Shown here: piece after piece, positions 7,024 to 15,799 of the stretch | Layout of the letters: each line of letters opens with the position of its first letter | Numbering within the stretch: position 1 is the stretch's first letter | DNA from: Erythrobacteraceae bacterium | GTDB taxonomy: Bacteria > Pseudomonadota > Alphaproteobacteria > Sphingomonadales > Sphingomonadaceae | Reading direction: 5' to 3' | Assembly (NCBI GenBank): GCA_027489095.1 | Contig: JAIYAL010000187.1 | Span: 1 to 39,368, forward strand | DNA length: 39,368 bases | The notes under the pieces: generated by a model | What the model saw: the letters and a program-made list of their open reading frames with translations, nothing else | The model's database searches: none | What the model was told of the DNA's origin: nothing | Position numbers and translations under genes: made by a program

Positions 7024-8940
7024 GTGCAACACACCGAACATCCCGATTGGCTGACCGAGGCGCTGGAGGCTGCAAATGTGCCGACTCTTGCCTGCCTGCT
7101 GGTCCAGCTGACGGGCGAACGGAGCTGGATCGAAGGCAAGTTCATTCCCACCCGCACGCGCGGGATGGACGACAACGACAGCGGCGGTCTGCCCGATGAT
7201 GTGCAGCGCGAAATCCGCGATGCCGCCCACGCCGCGCTGACCCGGCATTTTGGCGGCGAGCCGGCTCGCCTGGTGAATCCGTCAGATGCGCTGCTTGTCG
7301 AGATGATGAGCGTCTCGCTCGGCGAAACTGTCCCCGCAACATACGCCCCGATGATTCGCGCGGATCTTGATCTGCCAGCGGCTGACGGCAGAGAGCCGGA
7401 ACATGCCCAGATTCCGGATGGTTTTCGCGCGCTGATCATTGGCGCAGGGATTTCGGGCCTGTGCGCTGCCATCCAGCTGGCGAAGGCGGGCATTCCGTAC
7501 ACGATCGTCGAGCGCCATGACCGCCCCGGCGGCGTCTGGCTCGAGAACCGCTATCCGGGCGCTGCCTGCGACGTGCCGAGCCACCTCTATTCGTTCTCGT
7601 TCGCGCCCTACGACTGGTCGCGCTTCTTTGCCGGCAGCCGGGAGATCCACGGCTATCTCGAGAAGGTCGCGGACGATCACGATATCAGGCGGCACATCCG
7701 CTTCGGCGTCGAGGTGACCGAAGCGCGGTTTGACGAGGCCGCAGGCGAATGGACCGCTCTCGTCACCAACGAGACAGGCAATGCCGAAACCTTGCGTGCG
7801 TCGATTCTGATCAGCGGCGTCGGCGCGTTCAACAAGCCGCGGCTGCCCGATATCCCGGGGCTCGCAACTTTCAACGGCCCCAGCTTCCACACCGCCACCT
7901 TTCCCGATGAGGGCGTGCCGCTCGAAGGGCGCAACGTGGTCCTGATTGGCAACGGGGCGAGCGCGATGCAGGTTGCGCCCGCGATCGTGGACACCGTTGC
8001 CTCGCTGACGATCGTGCAGCGCACCCCGCAATGGGCTGCGCCGTTCCCGAAATTCGGCCAGAGCATTCCTGCACCACTCCGCCAATTGCTTGATGCGGTT
8101 CCGCTATACCGCCGCTGGTACCGCATTCGGCTGAGCTGGGCGTTCAACGACAAGCTCTACGAGGCGCTGCAACAGGACCCGGCGTGGGACGGCCGAGGCC
8201 GTTCGATCAACCCGATCAATGAGGCGCACCGCAAGGGGCTTGAGGCGTATATCACCGCCGAACTCGGCGCCGCGAAGCATTTGCTGCCGCAGGTCATCCC
8301 GGACTACCCGCCCTTTGGCAAACGTATGTTGCTGGACAACGGCTGGTTCCGCACATTGGCGAGGGACAATGTCTCCCTCGTCACAGGCTCGGTGGTCGAG
8401 GCCCTGCCGGATGGGGTCCGCACGCATGATGGCGCGGTCCACAAGGCGGACGTGCTGATCTGGGCAACCGGCTTTGACGTAGTCAACCTCCTGGCGCCGA
8501 TGAAGGTCGTCGGGCTCGGCGGACGCGAACTGCACAAGGACTGGAAGGGCGACGATGCGCGCGCCTATCTCGGCACAGTCGTTCCCGGATACCCCAACTT
8601 CTTCTGCCTCTATGGGCCCAACACCCAGTTCGGGCACGGCGGCAGCCTGATCACCGTGCTCGAGCGGCAGATGCACTATGTGATGTCGCTCATTCAGCAG
8701 ACTCTGGCCGCGGGCGCCACGCAAGTGGAAGTACGCGAGGAGGTCCACGACGCCTACAACGTCAAGGTCGATCAGACCCACGCCGGCATGGTGTGGACCT
8801 ACCCCGGTGTCGAGACCTACTACAAGAATTCCAAGGGCCGGGTCGTCGTCAACAACCCGTTCCGGATCATCGACTTCTGGACCATGACCGAGACAGCGGA
8901 TCTCGGCGAATACATCCTTGGGAGGCCTTCCTATGGATAG
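7024..8940 (+). CDS. HAPMO-like Baeyer-Villiger monooxygenase (type I, FAD/NADPH)
   Basis: Inserts one oxygen atom from O2 next to a carbonyl to give an ester or lactone. About 638 residues, with a roughly 140-residue N-terminal helical extension before the first Rossmann motif (GAGISG). This matches the architecture and length of 4-hydroxyacetophenone monooxygenase (about 640 residues). The BVMO fingerprint reads FNGPSFHTATFP, with Phe in place of the usual Trp, followed by a second nucleotide motif GNGASA. The downstream ENRYPGAACDVPSHLYSFSF block is typical of the HAPMO branch. The GTG at 7024 is preferred because GGCAGG precedes it; an in-frame GTG at 6991 lacks a Shine-Dalgarno. It heads an eight-gene plus-strand operon, and its stop overlaps the next gene by 8 nt. 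Substrate unknown; an aryl or branched ketone is possible. Confidence 0.9.
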   Translation: MQHTEHPDWLTEALEAANVPTLACLLVQLTGERSWIEGKFIPTRTRGMDDNDSGGLPDDVQREIRDAAHAALTRHFGGEPARLVNPSDALLVEMMSVSLGETVPATYAPMIRADLDLPAADGREPEHAQIPDGFRALIIGAGISGLCAAIQLAKAGIPYTIVERHDRPGGVWLENRYPGAACDVPSHLYSFSFAPYDWSRFFAGSREIHGYLEKVADDHDIRRHIRFGVEVTEARFDEAAGEWTALVTNETGNAETLRASILISGVGAFNKPRLPDIPGLATFNGPSFHTATFPDEGVPLEGRNVVLIGNGASAMQVAPAIVDTVASLTIVQRTPQWAAPFPKFGQSIPAPLRQLLDAVPLYRRWYRIRLSWAFNDKLYEALQQDPAWDGRGRSINPINEAHRKGLEAYITAELGAAKHLLPQVIPDYPPFGKRMLLDNGWFRTLARDNVSLVTGSVVEALPDGVRTHDGAVHKADVLIWATGFDVVNLLAPMKVVGLGGRELHKDWKGDDARAYLGTVVPGYPNFFCLYGPNTQFGHGGSLITVLERQMHYVMSLIQQTLAAGATQVEVREEVHDAYNVKVDQTHAGMVWTYPGVETYYKNSKGRVVVNNPFRIIDFWTMTETADLGEYILGRPSYG

Positions 8941-9709
8941 CCCAATCTACGGCCCCGTCGAGATCGAACAGCACGGCGCGGTCCTCGTCATCGCGATCAA
9001 TCGCCCGCAGCAGCGTAACGCGGTGACGCATGCGGTCTCGCTGGCCATCGCAGGCGCGCTGGACCGGCTCGATGCCGATCCCCAATTGCGGGTGGGGATC
9101 ATCACCGGGCGTGGCAGCTCGTTTTGCGCGGGGATGGACCTCAAGGCCTTTGCCGAAGGCGAACGGCCCGAGCTGGAAGGCCGCGGCTTTGCCGGGATCA
9201 CCGAAGCTCCACCTGAAAAGCCGGTGATCGCAGCGGTCGAAGGCTTTGCATTGGCAGGTGGCTGCGAGCTGGCGCTGGCCTGCGACCTGATCGTGGCAGC
9301 CGAAACCGCCTGGTTCGGCCTCCCCGAAGTGGCGCGCGGCCTGGTCGCAGGCTCGGGCGGACTGGTGCGCCTGCCACGCCGCATTCCCGAGACGATTGCG
9401 CTGGAATATGCGCTGACCGGCGCACGCATGGACGCGGCGACAGCGCACCGCTGGGGCCTCGTCAACCGGATCACGCCCGAAGGCGGCGCGCTCGAAGGCG
9501 CTCTCGCGCTCGCGCAGGCCATCACCGCCAACGCGCCGCTGAGCACGGCGATGACCAAGCGCATCATCCGCGAATCGCGCGAATGGCTTGAGGCCGAGAT
9601 CTGGGACCGCCAGCGCCCGCTCGTCGACAGCGTGCTCGCCTCTGAAGATGCAACCGAAGGCGCGCGGGCCTTTGCCGAGAAACGCCCTGCACAATGGACC
9701 GGACGATGA
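8933..9709 (+). CDS. Enoyl-CoA hydratase/isomerase (crotonase family)
   Basis: A 258-residue cytoplasmic crotonase expected to hydrate a 2-enoyl-CoA. The oxyanion-hole segment SSFCAGMDL (about 62-70) and both catalytic glutamates are present: Glu112 in LAGGCEL and Glu132 in FGLPEV. The start at 8933 follows a GGAGG Shine-Dalgarno at 8921-8925 with a 7-nt gap; an upstream in-frame TTG at 8918 is not needed. The gene overlaps the BVMO end and the following dehydrogenase start, so the three are tightly coupled. It should form a beta-oxidation segment with the next two genes. Confidence 0.93.
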   Translation: MDSPIYGPVEIEQHGAVLVIAINRPQQRNAVTHAVSLAIAGALDRLDADPQLRVGIITGRGSSFCAGMDLKAFAEGERPELEGRGFAGITEAPPEKPVIAAVEGFALAGGCELALACDLIVAAETAWFGLPEVARGLVAGSGGLVRLPRRIPETIALEYALTGARMDAATAHRWGLVNRITPEGGALEGALALAQAITANAPLSTAMTKRIIRESREWLEAEIWDRQRPLVDSVLASEDATEGARAFAEKRPAQWTGR

Positions 9710-10566
9710 ACGAAGCTTTGGCAAACCAGCAGATCGCAGTTGTCGGCGGCGGCACGATGGGCGTCGGCATCGTCTATGTCAGCGCCATGGCGGGTGCGCA
9801 TGTCACTGTCGTCGAGCCGAATGATGCGCGCGCGCTCGGCCTGCGCGACACGATCAGCAAAACGGCCGCCTCCGCGATCTCGCGCGGCAAGCTTGATGCA
9901 GCAGGTGCAGCAGCACTTGAAAACCGGATTACGCGGATTGCCGCTGTGGACCTGTTGCAGGAGGGTCTCGATCTGGTGATCGAAACCGTGCCCGAGCGGC
10001 TGGAGCTCAAGCTCGACATTCTTGCGCGGATTGCGCGCCGGACGCCAAAGCTGATCGGCAGCAATACCAGCGCGATGTCGATCGACCGGCTGGCGCAGGC
10101 CTTGCCCGATCCGGGGATCTTTCTCGGCATGCACTTCTTCAATCCGGTTTGGTCGATCCATCTGGTCGAACTGGTTGAAGGCGCGAAAACCCTGCCGGAA
10201 ACGCTGGAGGCCGCTCGCGCCTATGTGACAGCAATCGGCAAGCAGTCGCTTACAGTGCGCGATGTGCCCGGTTTTGCCACCAGCCGGCTCGATCTGATCG
10301 CCAGTCTCGAGGCGATGCGCATGCTCGAATCGGGCGTTGCTTCGGCTGAGGATATCGACCGGGCCGCGGTTGTTGCCTATCGCCATCCGGTCGGGCCGCT
10401 GCGCCTCAGTGACATTGTCGGCATCGACGTCCGGCTCGATATCGCGCGCACGCTGGAGGCCGCCCACGGCCACCGTTTCGCCCCGCCGCAAATACTCATC
10501 GACATGGTCGCCGCAGGCAAACTCGGCGCCAAATCGGGGCAGGGCTTTTTCACCTGGCCGCAGTGA
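9706..10566 (+). CDS. 3-hydroxyacyl-CoA dehydrogenase
   Basis: NAD-dependent oxidation of an L-3-hydroxyacyl-CoA to the 3-oxoacyl-CoA, with about 286 residues as in single-domain bacterial enzymes. The dinucleotide motif GGGTMGVG is at 14-21, and the active-site Ser119/Asn120 region (GSNTS), His143 in GMHFFNP and Glu155 in LVELVEG are all present. The ATG at 9706 overlaps the hydratase stop (ATGA); an ATG at 9694 would add four residues. Because a BKACE gene lies downstream, a carnitine-dehydrogenase-like role on a free hydroxy acid is an alternative, since those enzymes belong to the same family and neighbour BKACE genes elsewhere. Confidence 0.92.
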   Translation: MNEALANQQIAVVGGGTMGVGIVYVSAMAGAHVTVVEPNDARALGLRDTISKTAASAISRGKLDAAGAAALENRITRIAAVDLLQEGLDLVIETVPERLELKLDILARIARRTPKLIGSNTSAMSIDRLAQALPDPGIFLGMHFFNPVWSIHLVELVEGAKTLPETLEAARAYVTAIGKQSLTVRDVPGFATSRLDLIASLEAMRMLESGVASAEDIDRAAVVAYRHPVGPLRLSDIVGIDVRLDIARTLEAAHGHRFAPPQILIDMVAAGKLGAKSGQGFFTWPQ

Positions 10567-10593
10567 GCATATTTCAAGTCTGGAGCATTTCGA

Positions 10594-11772
10594 ATGTTGT
10601 CTGATCTTTTCCAAACAACCCTGTGCGACACCGCCGACCACCACCGCGATCTGCGTGACAGCGTCAGCAAACTCGTCGGGAAGTTTGGCCGGAAGTACTT
10701 TCAGGACGTCGTCAACAAGGGCGAGCAGCCGACCGCCCTGTGGTCCGCGCTGGGCGAGGCCGGGTTCCTGGGTGTGCACGTGCCCGAGGCCTACGGCGGC
10801 GGCGGTGGCGGCCTTTCGGAACTCAATATCTGCATCGAGGAAACCGCAGCGCATGGCTGCCCGATCCTCTCGATGGTCATCTCATCGATCACTGCGCCGA
10901 TCATTGCGGCTTGCGGCAGCGAGGCGATGAAGCAGGAGTGGCTGCCCGGCATCGCCAGCGGCAAACGCAAGATGTGCTTCGGCATCACCGAGCCGAACGC
11001 CGGGTCGAACACCCACAAGGTCACCACCCATGCAGTGCGCAAGGGTAATGGCTGGGTTATCAACGGCGCAAAGTACTGGACGTCTGACATCGATCAGTCG
11101 GACGCAGTCATGGTCGTGGCGCGTGATGGCGTACCGGTGAACGACGGCTCGCGGCAAGGTCTGTCGCTGTTCGTTGTGCCCACCAGCACACCGGGCATTT
11201 CGATGACTCAGATCGATTCCGCCCTGCGTACCTCCGAAAAGCAGTTTTCCGTGTTCTACGACAATGTAGAAGTGCCCGACGAGGCGCTGATCGGAGAACC
11301 CGGCGCGGGCCTGAAGCAGGTATTCTCGGGCCTCAATCCGGAACGCATCGCAGCCGCCGCAATCAACAACGGCATTTCACGCTTTGCCATCTCGCAGGCG
11401 GCGCAATATGCCAAGGACCGCTCGGTGTGGAACACGCCGATCGGTGCGCATCAGGGCGTCGCCCACCCGCTGGCCGAAGCCTATATCAACGTGCAGGCGG
11501 CACGCCTGCTCAATGCCCGTGCCGCGCAGCTTTGCGATAGCGGGGAAGACGCCGCCGAAACCGCCAACATGGCCAAGTTCGCGGCCGCCGAATCCTCTCT
11601 GAAGGCGCTCGATCAGGCGATCCAGGTCCACGGTGGCAACGGGCTGTCGAATGAGTACGGTCTGTCCGATCTGTGGTTCATCGCGCGCCTGCACCGCACC
11701 GCGCCGGTGAGCCGCGAGATGATCCTGAATTACGTCTCGACCCATAGCCTGGGCCTTCCGAAGAGCTACTGA
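10594..11772 (+). CDS. Acyl-CoA dehydrogenase family protein
   Basis: A 392-residue FAD-dependent dehydrogenase that should introduce an alpha,beta double bond into an acyl-CoA. The FAD/substrate motif CFGITEPNAGSNT (128-140) and the late QVHGGNG motif are clear. The usual catalytic Glu near the C-terminus (YEGT in medium-chain enzymes) appears to align with Pro371 in HRTAPVSRE. Glu250 in GLNPERI sits where isovaleryl-CoA and long-chain enzymes carry their base, so the protein is probably active on branched or unusual substrates. A GGAG Shine-Dalgarno lies about 8 nt before the ATG. An LvaC/ACAD11-like role, acting with the kinase encoded at 21504, is a further possibility. Confidence 0.9.
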   Translation: MLSDLFQTTLCDTADHHRDLRDSVSKLVGKFGRKYFQDVVNKGEQPTALWSALGEAGFLGVHVPEAYGGGGGGLSELNICIEETAAHGCPILSMVISSITAPIIAACGSEAMKQEWLPGIASGKRKMCFGITEPNAGSNTHKVTTHAVRKGNGWVINGAKYWTSDIDQSDAVMVVARDGVPVNDGSRQGLSLFVVPTSTPGISMTQIDSALRTSEKQFSVFYDNVEVPDEALIGEPGAGLKQVFSGLNPERIAAAAINNGISRFAISQAAQYAKDRSVWNTPIGAHQGVAHPLAEAYINVQAARLLNARAAQLCDSGEDAAETANMAKFAAAESSLKALDQAIQVHGGNGLSNEYGLSDLWFIARLHRTAPVSREMILNYVSTHSLGLPKSY

Positions 11773-11777
11773 TCCCC

Positions 11778-13298
11778 GTGGAAACCAACCTGCTGACTTT
11801 GCTACGCCGGAATGCGACGCTGACCCCGGATGCTCCCTGCCTGACTTTCGGCGACGAGACGCTAAGCTTTGGGGCATTCGACAAGCGGGCCAGCCGTGTG
11901 GCGCACGCGCTCGCTGCGCAGGGCGTGCAGGTTGGAGACCGGGTCGCGATCCTTGCGCGCAATGGGCCGGCGCAGTTCGAGCTGTTCTTCGGCTGCGCCA
12001 AGGCGGGTGCGATCTGCCTGCCGATCAACTGGCGGCTGGCCCCGCGCGAGATTGCCGGTATTCTTGGCGACAGCGCGCCAGCGCTGTTGATCCTGGAAGA
12101 AGCCCTGAAAGGGCTGCTGGCCGAAACACTGACACCGCCAGCCACGATCCTGCTCGCGGATTATCCCGCTTGGCGCGATGCTGAAAGTCCGGACGATCCG
12201 GGCGCCCTGCCCGCCCCGGACAGCCCGCTCCTGATCCTTTATACTTCCGGCACGACCGGCCTGCCCAAAGGCGTGGTGATGAGCCACCGCAACCTCTCGT
12301 TTTTGGCGCGGATGGCACATGAGCTGTGGGACATGTCTGCAAGCAGCGTCAATCTGGTGTCCAGCCCGCTCTTCCATATCGGCGGGATCGGCTATGCCAT
12401 GACTGCGATGAGCCAAGGTGGCCACACCGTGCTGCTGCAGCAGGTCGTGCCGGCCGAGATCGTTGCCGCGATCCAGACCTACCGCGTCACTCACGGTTTC
12501 TTCGTGCCGACCGTGATCCAGATGCTGCTCGAAGTGCCGGGCGTGGCCGAAATGGACATGTCGAGCATCAACCGCATCGTCTATGGCGGCGCGCCGATTG
12601 GCGAGGCAGTGCTCAAGCGGGCGATCACCATGCTAGGCTGTGGCTTCATGAACACTTATGGCATGACCGAGACCGCCGGGACGGTGATCATGATGGCGCC
12701 TGAGGACCACGATCCTGGCGGCCCGCGCGCGCATCGACTGCGTGCTTGCGGGAGACCCATGCCATGGAACGAGTTTGCACTGGTCAATCCGGCAACGGGT
12801 CAGCCGGTTGCTGTGGGCGAAGTTGGCGAAATCCGCATCCGGTCCGAGGCCATCATGCTCGGCTACTGGAACAAGCCCGCAGAAACCGCGAAAACGATCA
12901 CCCCCGATGGCTGGATGTGCACCGGCGATGCCGCCTATCAGGACGCCGACGGCTTCGTGTACATTCATGACCGCTTCAAGGACATGATCGTCTCCGGCGG
13001 GGAGAACATCTACCCTACCGAGATAGAGAACGTGCTCTACGATCACCCGGCAGTCGCCGCCGTCGCCGTGATCGGCGTGCCGCATGAACGCTGGGGCGAA
13101 ACCCCCAAGGCTTTCGTTGTCGCGCGGGCGGGTACCATGCCCACCGAGGCTGAGCTGATCGCGTTCACCCGCGCGCAGCTGGCGCACTACAAGTGTCCGA
13201 CCTCCGTCGCCTTCGTGGCGGCGCTGCCCCAGAACGCCTCGGGCAAGATCCTCAAAAAAGAAATGCGCGATCCGCGCTGGCTGGAAGAACAAGCATGA
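11778..13298 (+). CDS. AMP-dependent acyl-CoA ligase (ANL superfamily)
   Basis: Activates a carboxylic acid to its CoA ester through an acyl-AMP intermediate. The 506-residue protein has the P-loop YTSGTTGLPKG (155-165), the NTYGMTE motif, the GWMCTGD hinge region, GGENIYPTEIE and the A10 lysine (NASGK, Lys490). It starts with GTG 5 nt after the acyl-CoA dehydrogenase stop; the Shine-Dalgarno is weak, so translation may be coupled. It is the first of three ligases in the island. The substrate cannot be read from the sequence. Confidence 0.92.
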   Translation: METNLLTLLRRNATLTPDAPCLTFGDETLSFGAFDKRASRVAHALAAQGVQVGDRVAILARNGPAQFELFFGCAKAGAICLPINWRLAPREIAGILGDSAPALLILEEALKGLLAETLTPPATILLADYPAWRDAESPDDPGALPAPDSPLLILYTSGTTGLPKGVVMSHRNLSFLARMAHELWDMSASSVNLVSSPLFHIGGIGYAMTAMSQGGHTVLLQQVVPAEIVAAIQTYRVTHGFFVPTVIQMLLEVPGVAEMDMSSINRIVYGGAPIGEAVLKRAITMLGCGFMNTYGMTETAGTVIMMAPEDHDPGGPRAHRLRACGRPMPWNEFALVNPATGQPVAVGEVGEIRIRSEAIMLGYWNKPAETAKTITPDGWMCTGDAAYQDADGFVYIHDRFKDMIVSGGENIYPTEIENVLYDHPAVAAVAVIGVPHERWGETPKAFVVARAGTMPTEAELIAFTRAQLAHYKCPTSVAFVAALPQNASGKILKKEMRDPRWLEEQA

Positions 13299-14095
13299 CC
13301 CTCAGTCCCTCAGCGCGCCTGCTGCGCGGCTTTGCCGTCGATTTTCTTACCTGCCACAACGTGGCGGCGGTCGAGACGATCATGGAGCCCGACTATGCGC
13401 TCAGCATCGGCGGATTCGTGCTTGCTGGCCGCGACGACACCTATCTCCCCGCAACCGCCGCGCAGCTCGATCAGTTTCCCGGCCTCTGCGTGACGGTGCA
13501 CGATACGGTGATCGGTCCCGACGCCATTGCGATGCGCTTTACCGAACACGGCGCGTCTAGCCGTCACGCCGGGCGGCTTTCCACCTGGGGCGGCATCACG
13601 CTGTTCCGGATCCGGAACGGGCGACTGCATCGCGGCTGGGCCGAGGAGGACTACTACGCACGCAAGCGCCAGCTCGCCGAAAGCACCTGCGACAGGATCC
13701 GCGCCCCGCATCCCGCCCCGTGGGACGCGCCTTGCGAAGCACCGGACCAAGCGGTGGAGGCGTTGGCACAGGCTTGGCTGACGACCCCCGCAAATTGGAC
13801 CGAGAGGACAATGATCGACGAGATCAGCGCCGAAGGACCGCGCTTTGCCGATCTGGTGGCCATCGAAAACATCACAATCGACCAGCTGTTTTCTGCCGGG
13901 CAGCGCGGGGCGTTCCACCTCACTTGCACCGGCACCTATCGCGGCGGGTTTGACGATATCGATCCGGCGCAAATCGGCCAGCCGGTCACGCTGGCGCTGG
14001 CTGGCATCTTCGACTCCGAGGGAGACCAGATTGTGCATGTGCAAGTTACTGCGGACCGCCTCGGCCTCAACCGCGCGCTGATGCCGCCGCGATGA
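13295..14095 (+). CDS. Tandem NTF2-like/SnoaL-like protein
   Basis: A 266-residue cytoplasmic protein that appears to hold two NTF2-like cone folds: one at about 1-130 (start LLRGFAVDFLTCHN, then a W..GI..FRI.NG strand pair) and one at about 155-266. Single-domain members of this superfamily are isomerases, dehydratases, cyclases or hydrolases on cyclic ketones and lactones, which would suit a BVMO operon. No catalytic dyad can be assigned with confidence. The start is the ATG overlapping the ligase stop (ATGA), and the stop overlaps the next gene in the same way. Function unknown. Confidence 0.75.
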   Translation: MTLSPSARLLRGFAVDFLTCHNVAAVETIMEPDYALSIGGFVLAGRDDTYLPATAAQLDQFPGLCVTVHDTVIGPDAIAMRFTEHGASSRHAGRLSTWGGITLFRIRNGRLHRGWAEEDYYARKRQLAESTCDRIRAPHPAPWDAPCEAPDQAVEALAQAWLTTPANWTERTMIDEISAEGPRFADLVAIENITIDQLFSAGQRGAFHLTCTGTYRGGFDDIDPAQIGQPVTLALAGIFDSEGDQIVHVQVTADRLGLNRALMPPR

Positions 14096-15018
14096 GCAAG
14101 GTCATCATCACCTGCGCCGTCACCGGCGGCGCGCACACTCCGACAATGTCGGACGCACTGCCCTGCACGCCATCCGAGATCGCCGAGCAATCGATCGCGG
14201 CGGCACAGGCGGGCGCGGCCATTCTGCACCTCCATGCGCGCAATCCGGCCAACGGCCAACCCACTGGCGATCCGGCGATCTATGCGCAGTTCCTGTCGGT
14301 CATCAAGCAGCAGACCGATGCCGTGGTGAACATTACCACTGGTGGTTCGGCGACGATGCCACTAGCAGAGCGGCTGAAGGCAGCGGTCCAGTTCAAGCCC
14401 GAGATGTGCTCGCTCAACATGGGCTCGATGAACTTCGCGTTCTTCGGCGCAGCGGCGCGCATCTCCGAATGGAAACACGATTGGGAAGAGCCCTATGTCA
14501 CCGGCTCCGACGACTTCATCTTCCGCAACACCTTCCGCGATATCGCCACGATCCTCGAGGTGATGGGCGAGGCCGGCACCAAGTTCGAGCACGAGTGCTA
14601 CGATGTCAGCCACCTCTACAATCTCGCCCATTTCGTTGATCGGGGCCTGGTAAAGCCGCCGTTCTTCATCCAGATGATCTTCGGCATTCTGGGCGGCATC
14701 GGCCCCGATCTCGAAAACCTGATGTTCATGAAGTCGACTGCCGACCGTCTGTTCGGCCGTGACAATTTCCAGTGGTCGGTGCTTGCTGCCGGGCGGCACC
14801 AGATGCCGTTCCTGACACAAGCTGCGTTGATGGGCGGCAATGTCCGCGTCGGGCTGGAGGACAGCCTGTTCATCGAACGCGGCGTGCTCGCCGCCTCGAA
14901 CGCGCAGCAGGTGGAAAAGATAGTGCGGATCATCCGCGAAATGGGCCATGAACCGGCCACGCCCACCGAAGCCCGCGCGATGCTGGGCCTCAAGGGCGGC
15001 GACAGGGTGGAGTTTTAG
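14092..15018 (+). CDS. Beta-keto acid cleavage enzyme, BKACE (DUF849/Kce family)
   Basis: Enzymes of this family use acetyl-CoA to cleave a beta-keto acid, giving acetoacetate and a new CoA ester. The 308-residue protein is a TIM barrel with zinc ligands His46 and His48 (HLHAR) and a Glu in RVGLED (Glu256), the pattern of 3-keto-5-aminohexanoate cleavage enzyme. It overlaps the NTF2-like gene by ATGA and is followed after 3 nt by a cyclase-family gene. Since no thiolase is encoded in the window, this may be the carbon-carbon cleavage step. The keto acid handled is unknown; the neighbours do not suggest an amino acid. Confidence 0.92.
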   Translation: MSKVIITCAVTGGAHTPTMSDALPCTPSEIAEQSIAAAQAGAAILHLHARNPANGQPTGDPAIYAQFLSVIKQQTDAVVNITTGGSATMPLAERLKAAVQFKPEMCSLNMGSMNFAFFGAAARISEWKHDWEEPYVTGSDDFIFRNTFRDIATILEVMGEAGTKFEHECYDVSHLYNLAHFVDRGLVKPPFFIQMIFGILGGIGPDLENLMFMKSTADRLFGRDNFQWSVLAAGRHQMPFLTQAALMGGNVRVGLEDSLFIERGVLAASNAQQVEKIVRIIREMGHEPATPTEARAMLGLKGGDRVEF

Positions 15019-15021
15019 AGC

Positions 15022-15798
15022 ATGGTGCGCACGATTGTGGACTTGTCGATCTATCTCGAGAACGATGTGATCTCCGATCCGCCGCCGTATCAGCCGAAGA
15101 TCAGCTACATAGACCACAAGACTTCGGTCCCCGATCTGATCGGCTTCTTCCCCGGACTGAAGCCCGGTGACCTGCCCGATGGCGAGGCATGGGCGATCGA
15201 GAAGATCGAGCTCATCACGCACAACGGCACGCATCTCGATGCGCCCTACCACTTCGCCTCGACGATGAATCGGGGCGAACGCGCGATCACAATCGACGAA
15301 GTGCCGCTCGACTGGTGCTTTCAGCCCGGCGTGAAGCTCGATTTCACCGCCCTGCCGGATGGCTATGTCGTCACTGCAGCTGATGTCGAGGCAGAACTGG
15401 CGCGCATCGGCCACACACTCTCGCCGCTCGAAATCGTGGTGGTCAACACGGCAGCCGGCAAGCGTTATGGCCAGGACGATTACGTAACCGCCGGTTGCGG
15501 CATGGGCTACGACGCCACCATGTACCTGCTGGAGCGAGGCGTGCGGCTGACCGGCACCGATGGCTGGAGCTGGGACGCGCCTTTCGTCCACACGCGTGAG
15601 GCCTATGAGGCGACAGGCAATGCCGCCCTGATCTGGGAAGGCCACAAGGCGGGCCGCGATATCGGCTACTGCCACCTCGAAAAGCTGCACAATCTGGAAG
15701 TTCTGCCCGCCACCGGCTTCACCATCGCGTGCTTCCCGATGAAGATCCGCGCGGCTTCAGCGGGGTGGACCCGCGCGGTGGCGATCTTCGAGGATTAG
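15022..15798 (+). CDS. Cyclase-family metal-dependent hydrolase (kynurenine formamidase-like fold)
   Basis: A 258-residue protein with the family signature HNGTHLDAPYH at 67-77, providing metal-binding His67, His71, Asp73 and His77. Relatives hydrolyse N-formylkynurenine, isatin or cyclic amides and esters; in a BVMO operon a lactone or ester hydrolase role is a reasonable inference. It is the last gene of the rightward operon and meets the GST gene end to end with no visible hairpin terminator in between. A second, only distantly similar member is encoded at 20617-21498. Confidence 0.87.
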   Translation: MVRTIVDLSIYLENDVISDPPPYQPKISYIDHKTSVPDLIGFFPGLKPGDLPDGEAWAIEKIELITHNGTHLDAPYHFASTMNRGERAITIDEVPLDWCFQPGVKLDFTALPDGYVVTAADVEAELARIGHTLSPLEIVVVNTAAGKRYGQDDYVTAGCGMGYDATMYLLERGVRLTGTDGWSWDAPFVHTREAYEATGNAALIWEGHKAGRDIGYCHLEKLHNLEVLPATGFTIACFPMKIRAASAGWTRAVAIFED

Positions 15799-15799
15799 G

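Noticed and set aside
6531-7502. 323-residue minus-strand frame spanning the TonB promoter region
   Set aside because: It crosses the receptor start, the operators and the BVMO gene in the wrong frame and has no recognisable family.
8947-10854. 635-residue minus-strand frame opposite the hydratase and dehydrogenase genes
   Set aside because: Long antisense frames are expected at this GC content; both plus-strand proteins carry complete catalytic motifs.
14362-15690. 442-residue minus-strand frame opposite the BKACE and cyclase-family genes
   Set aside because: No domain is visible and the sense strand encodes two intact enzymes with metal motifs.
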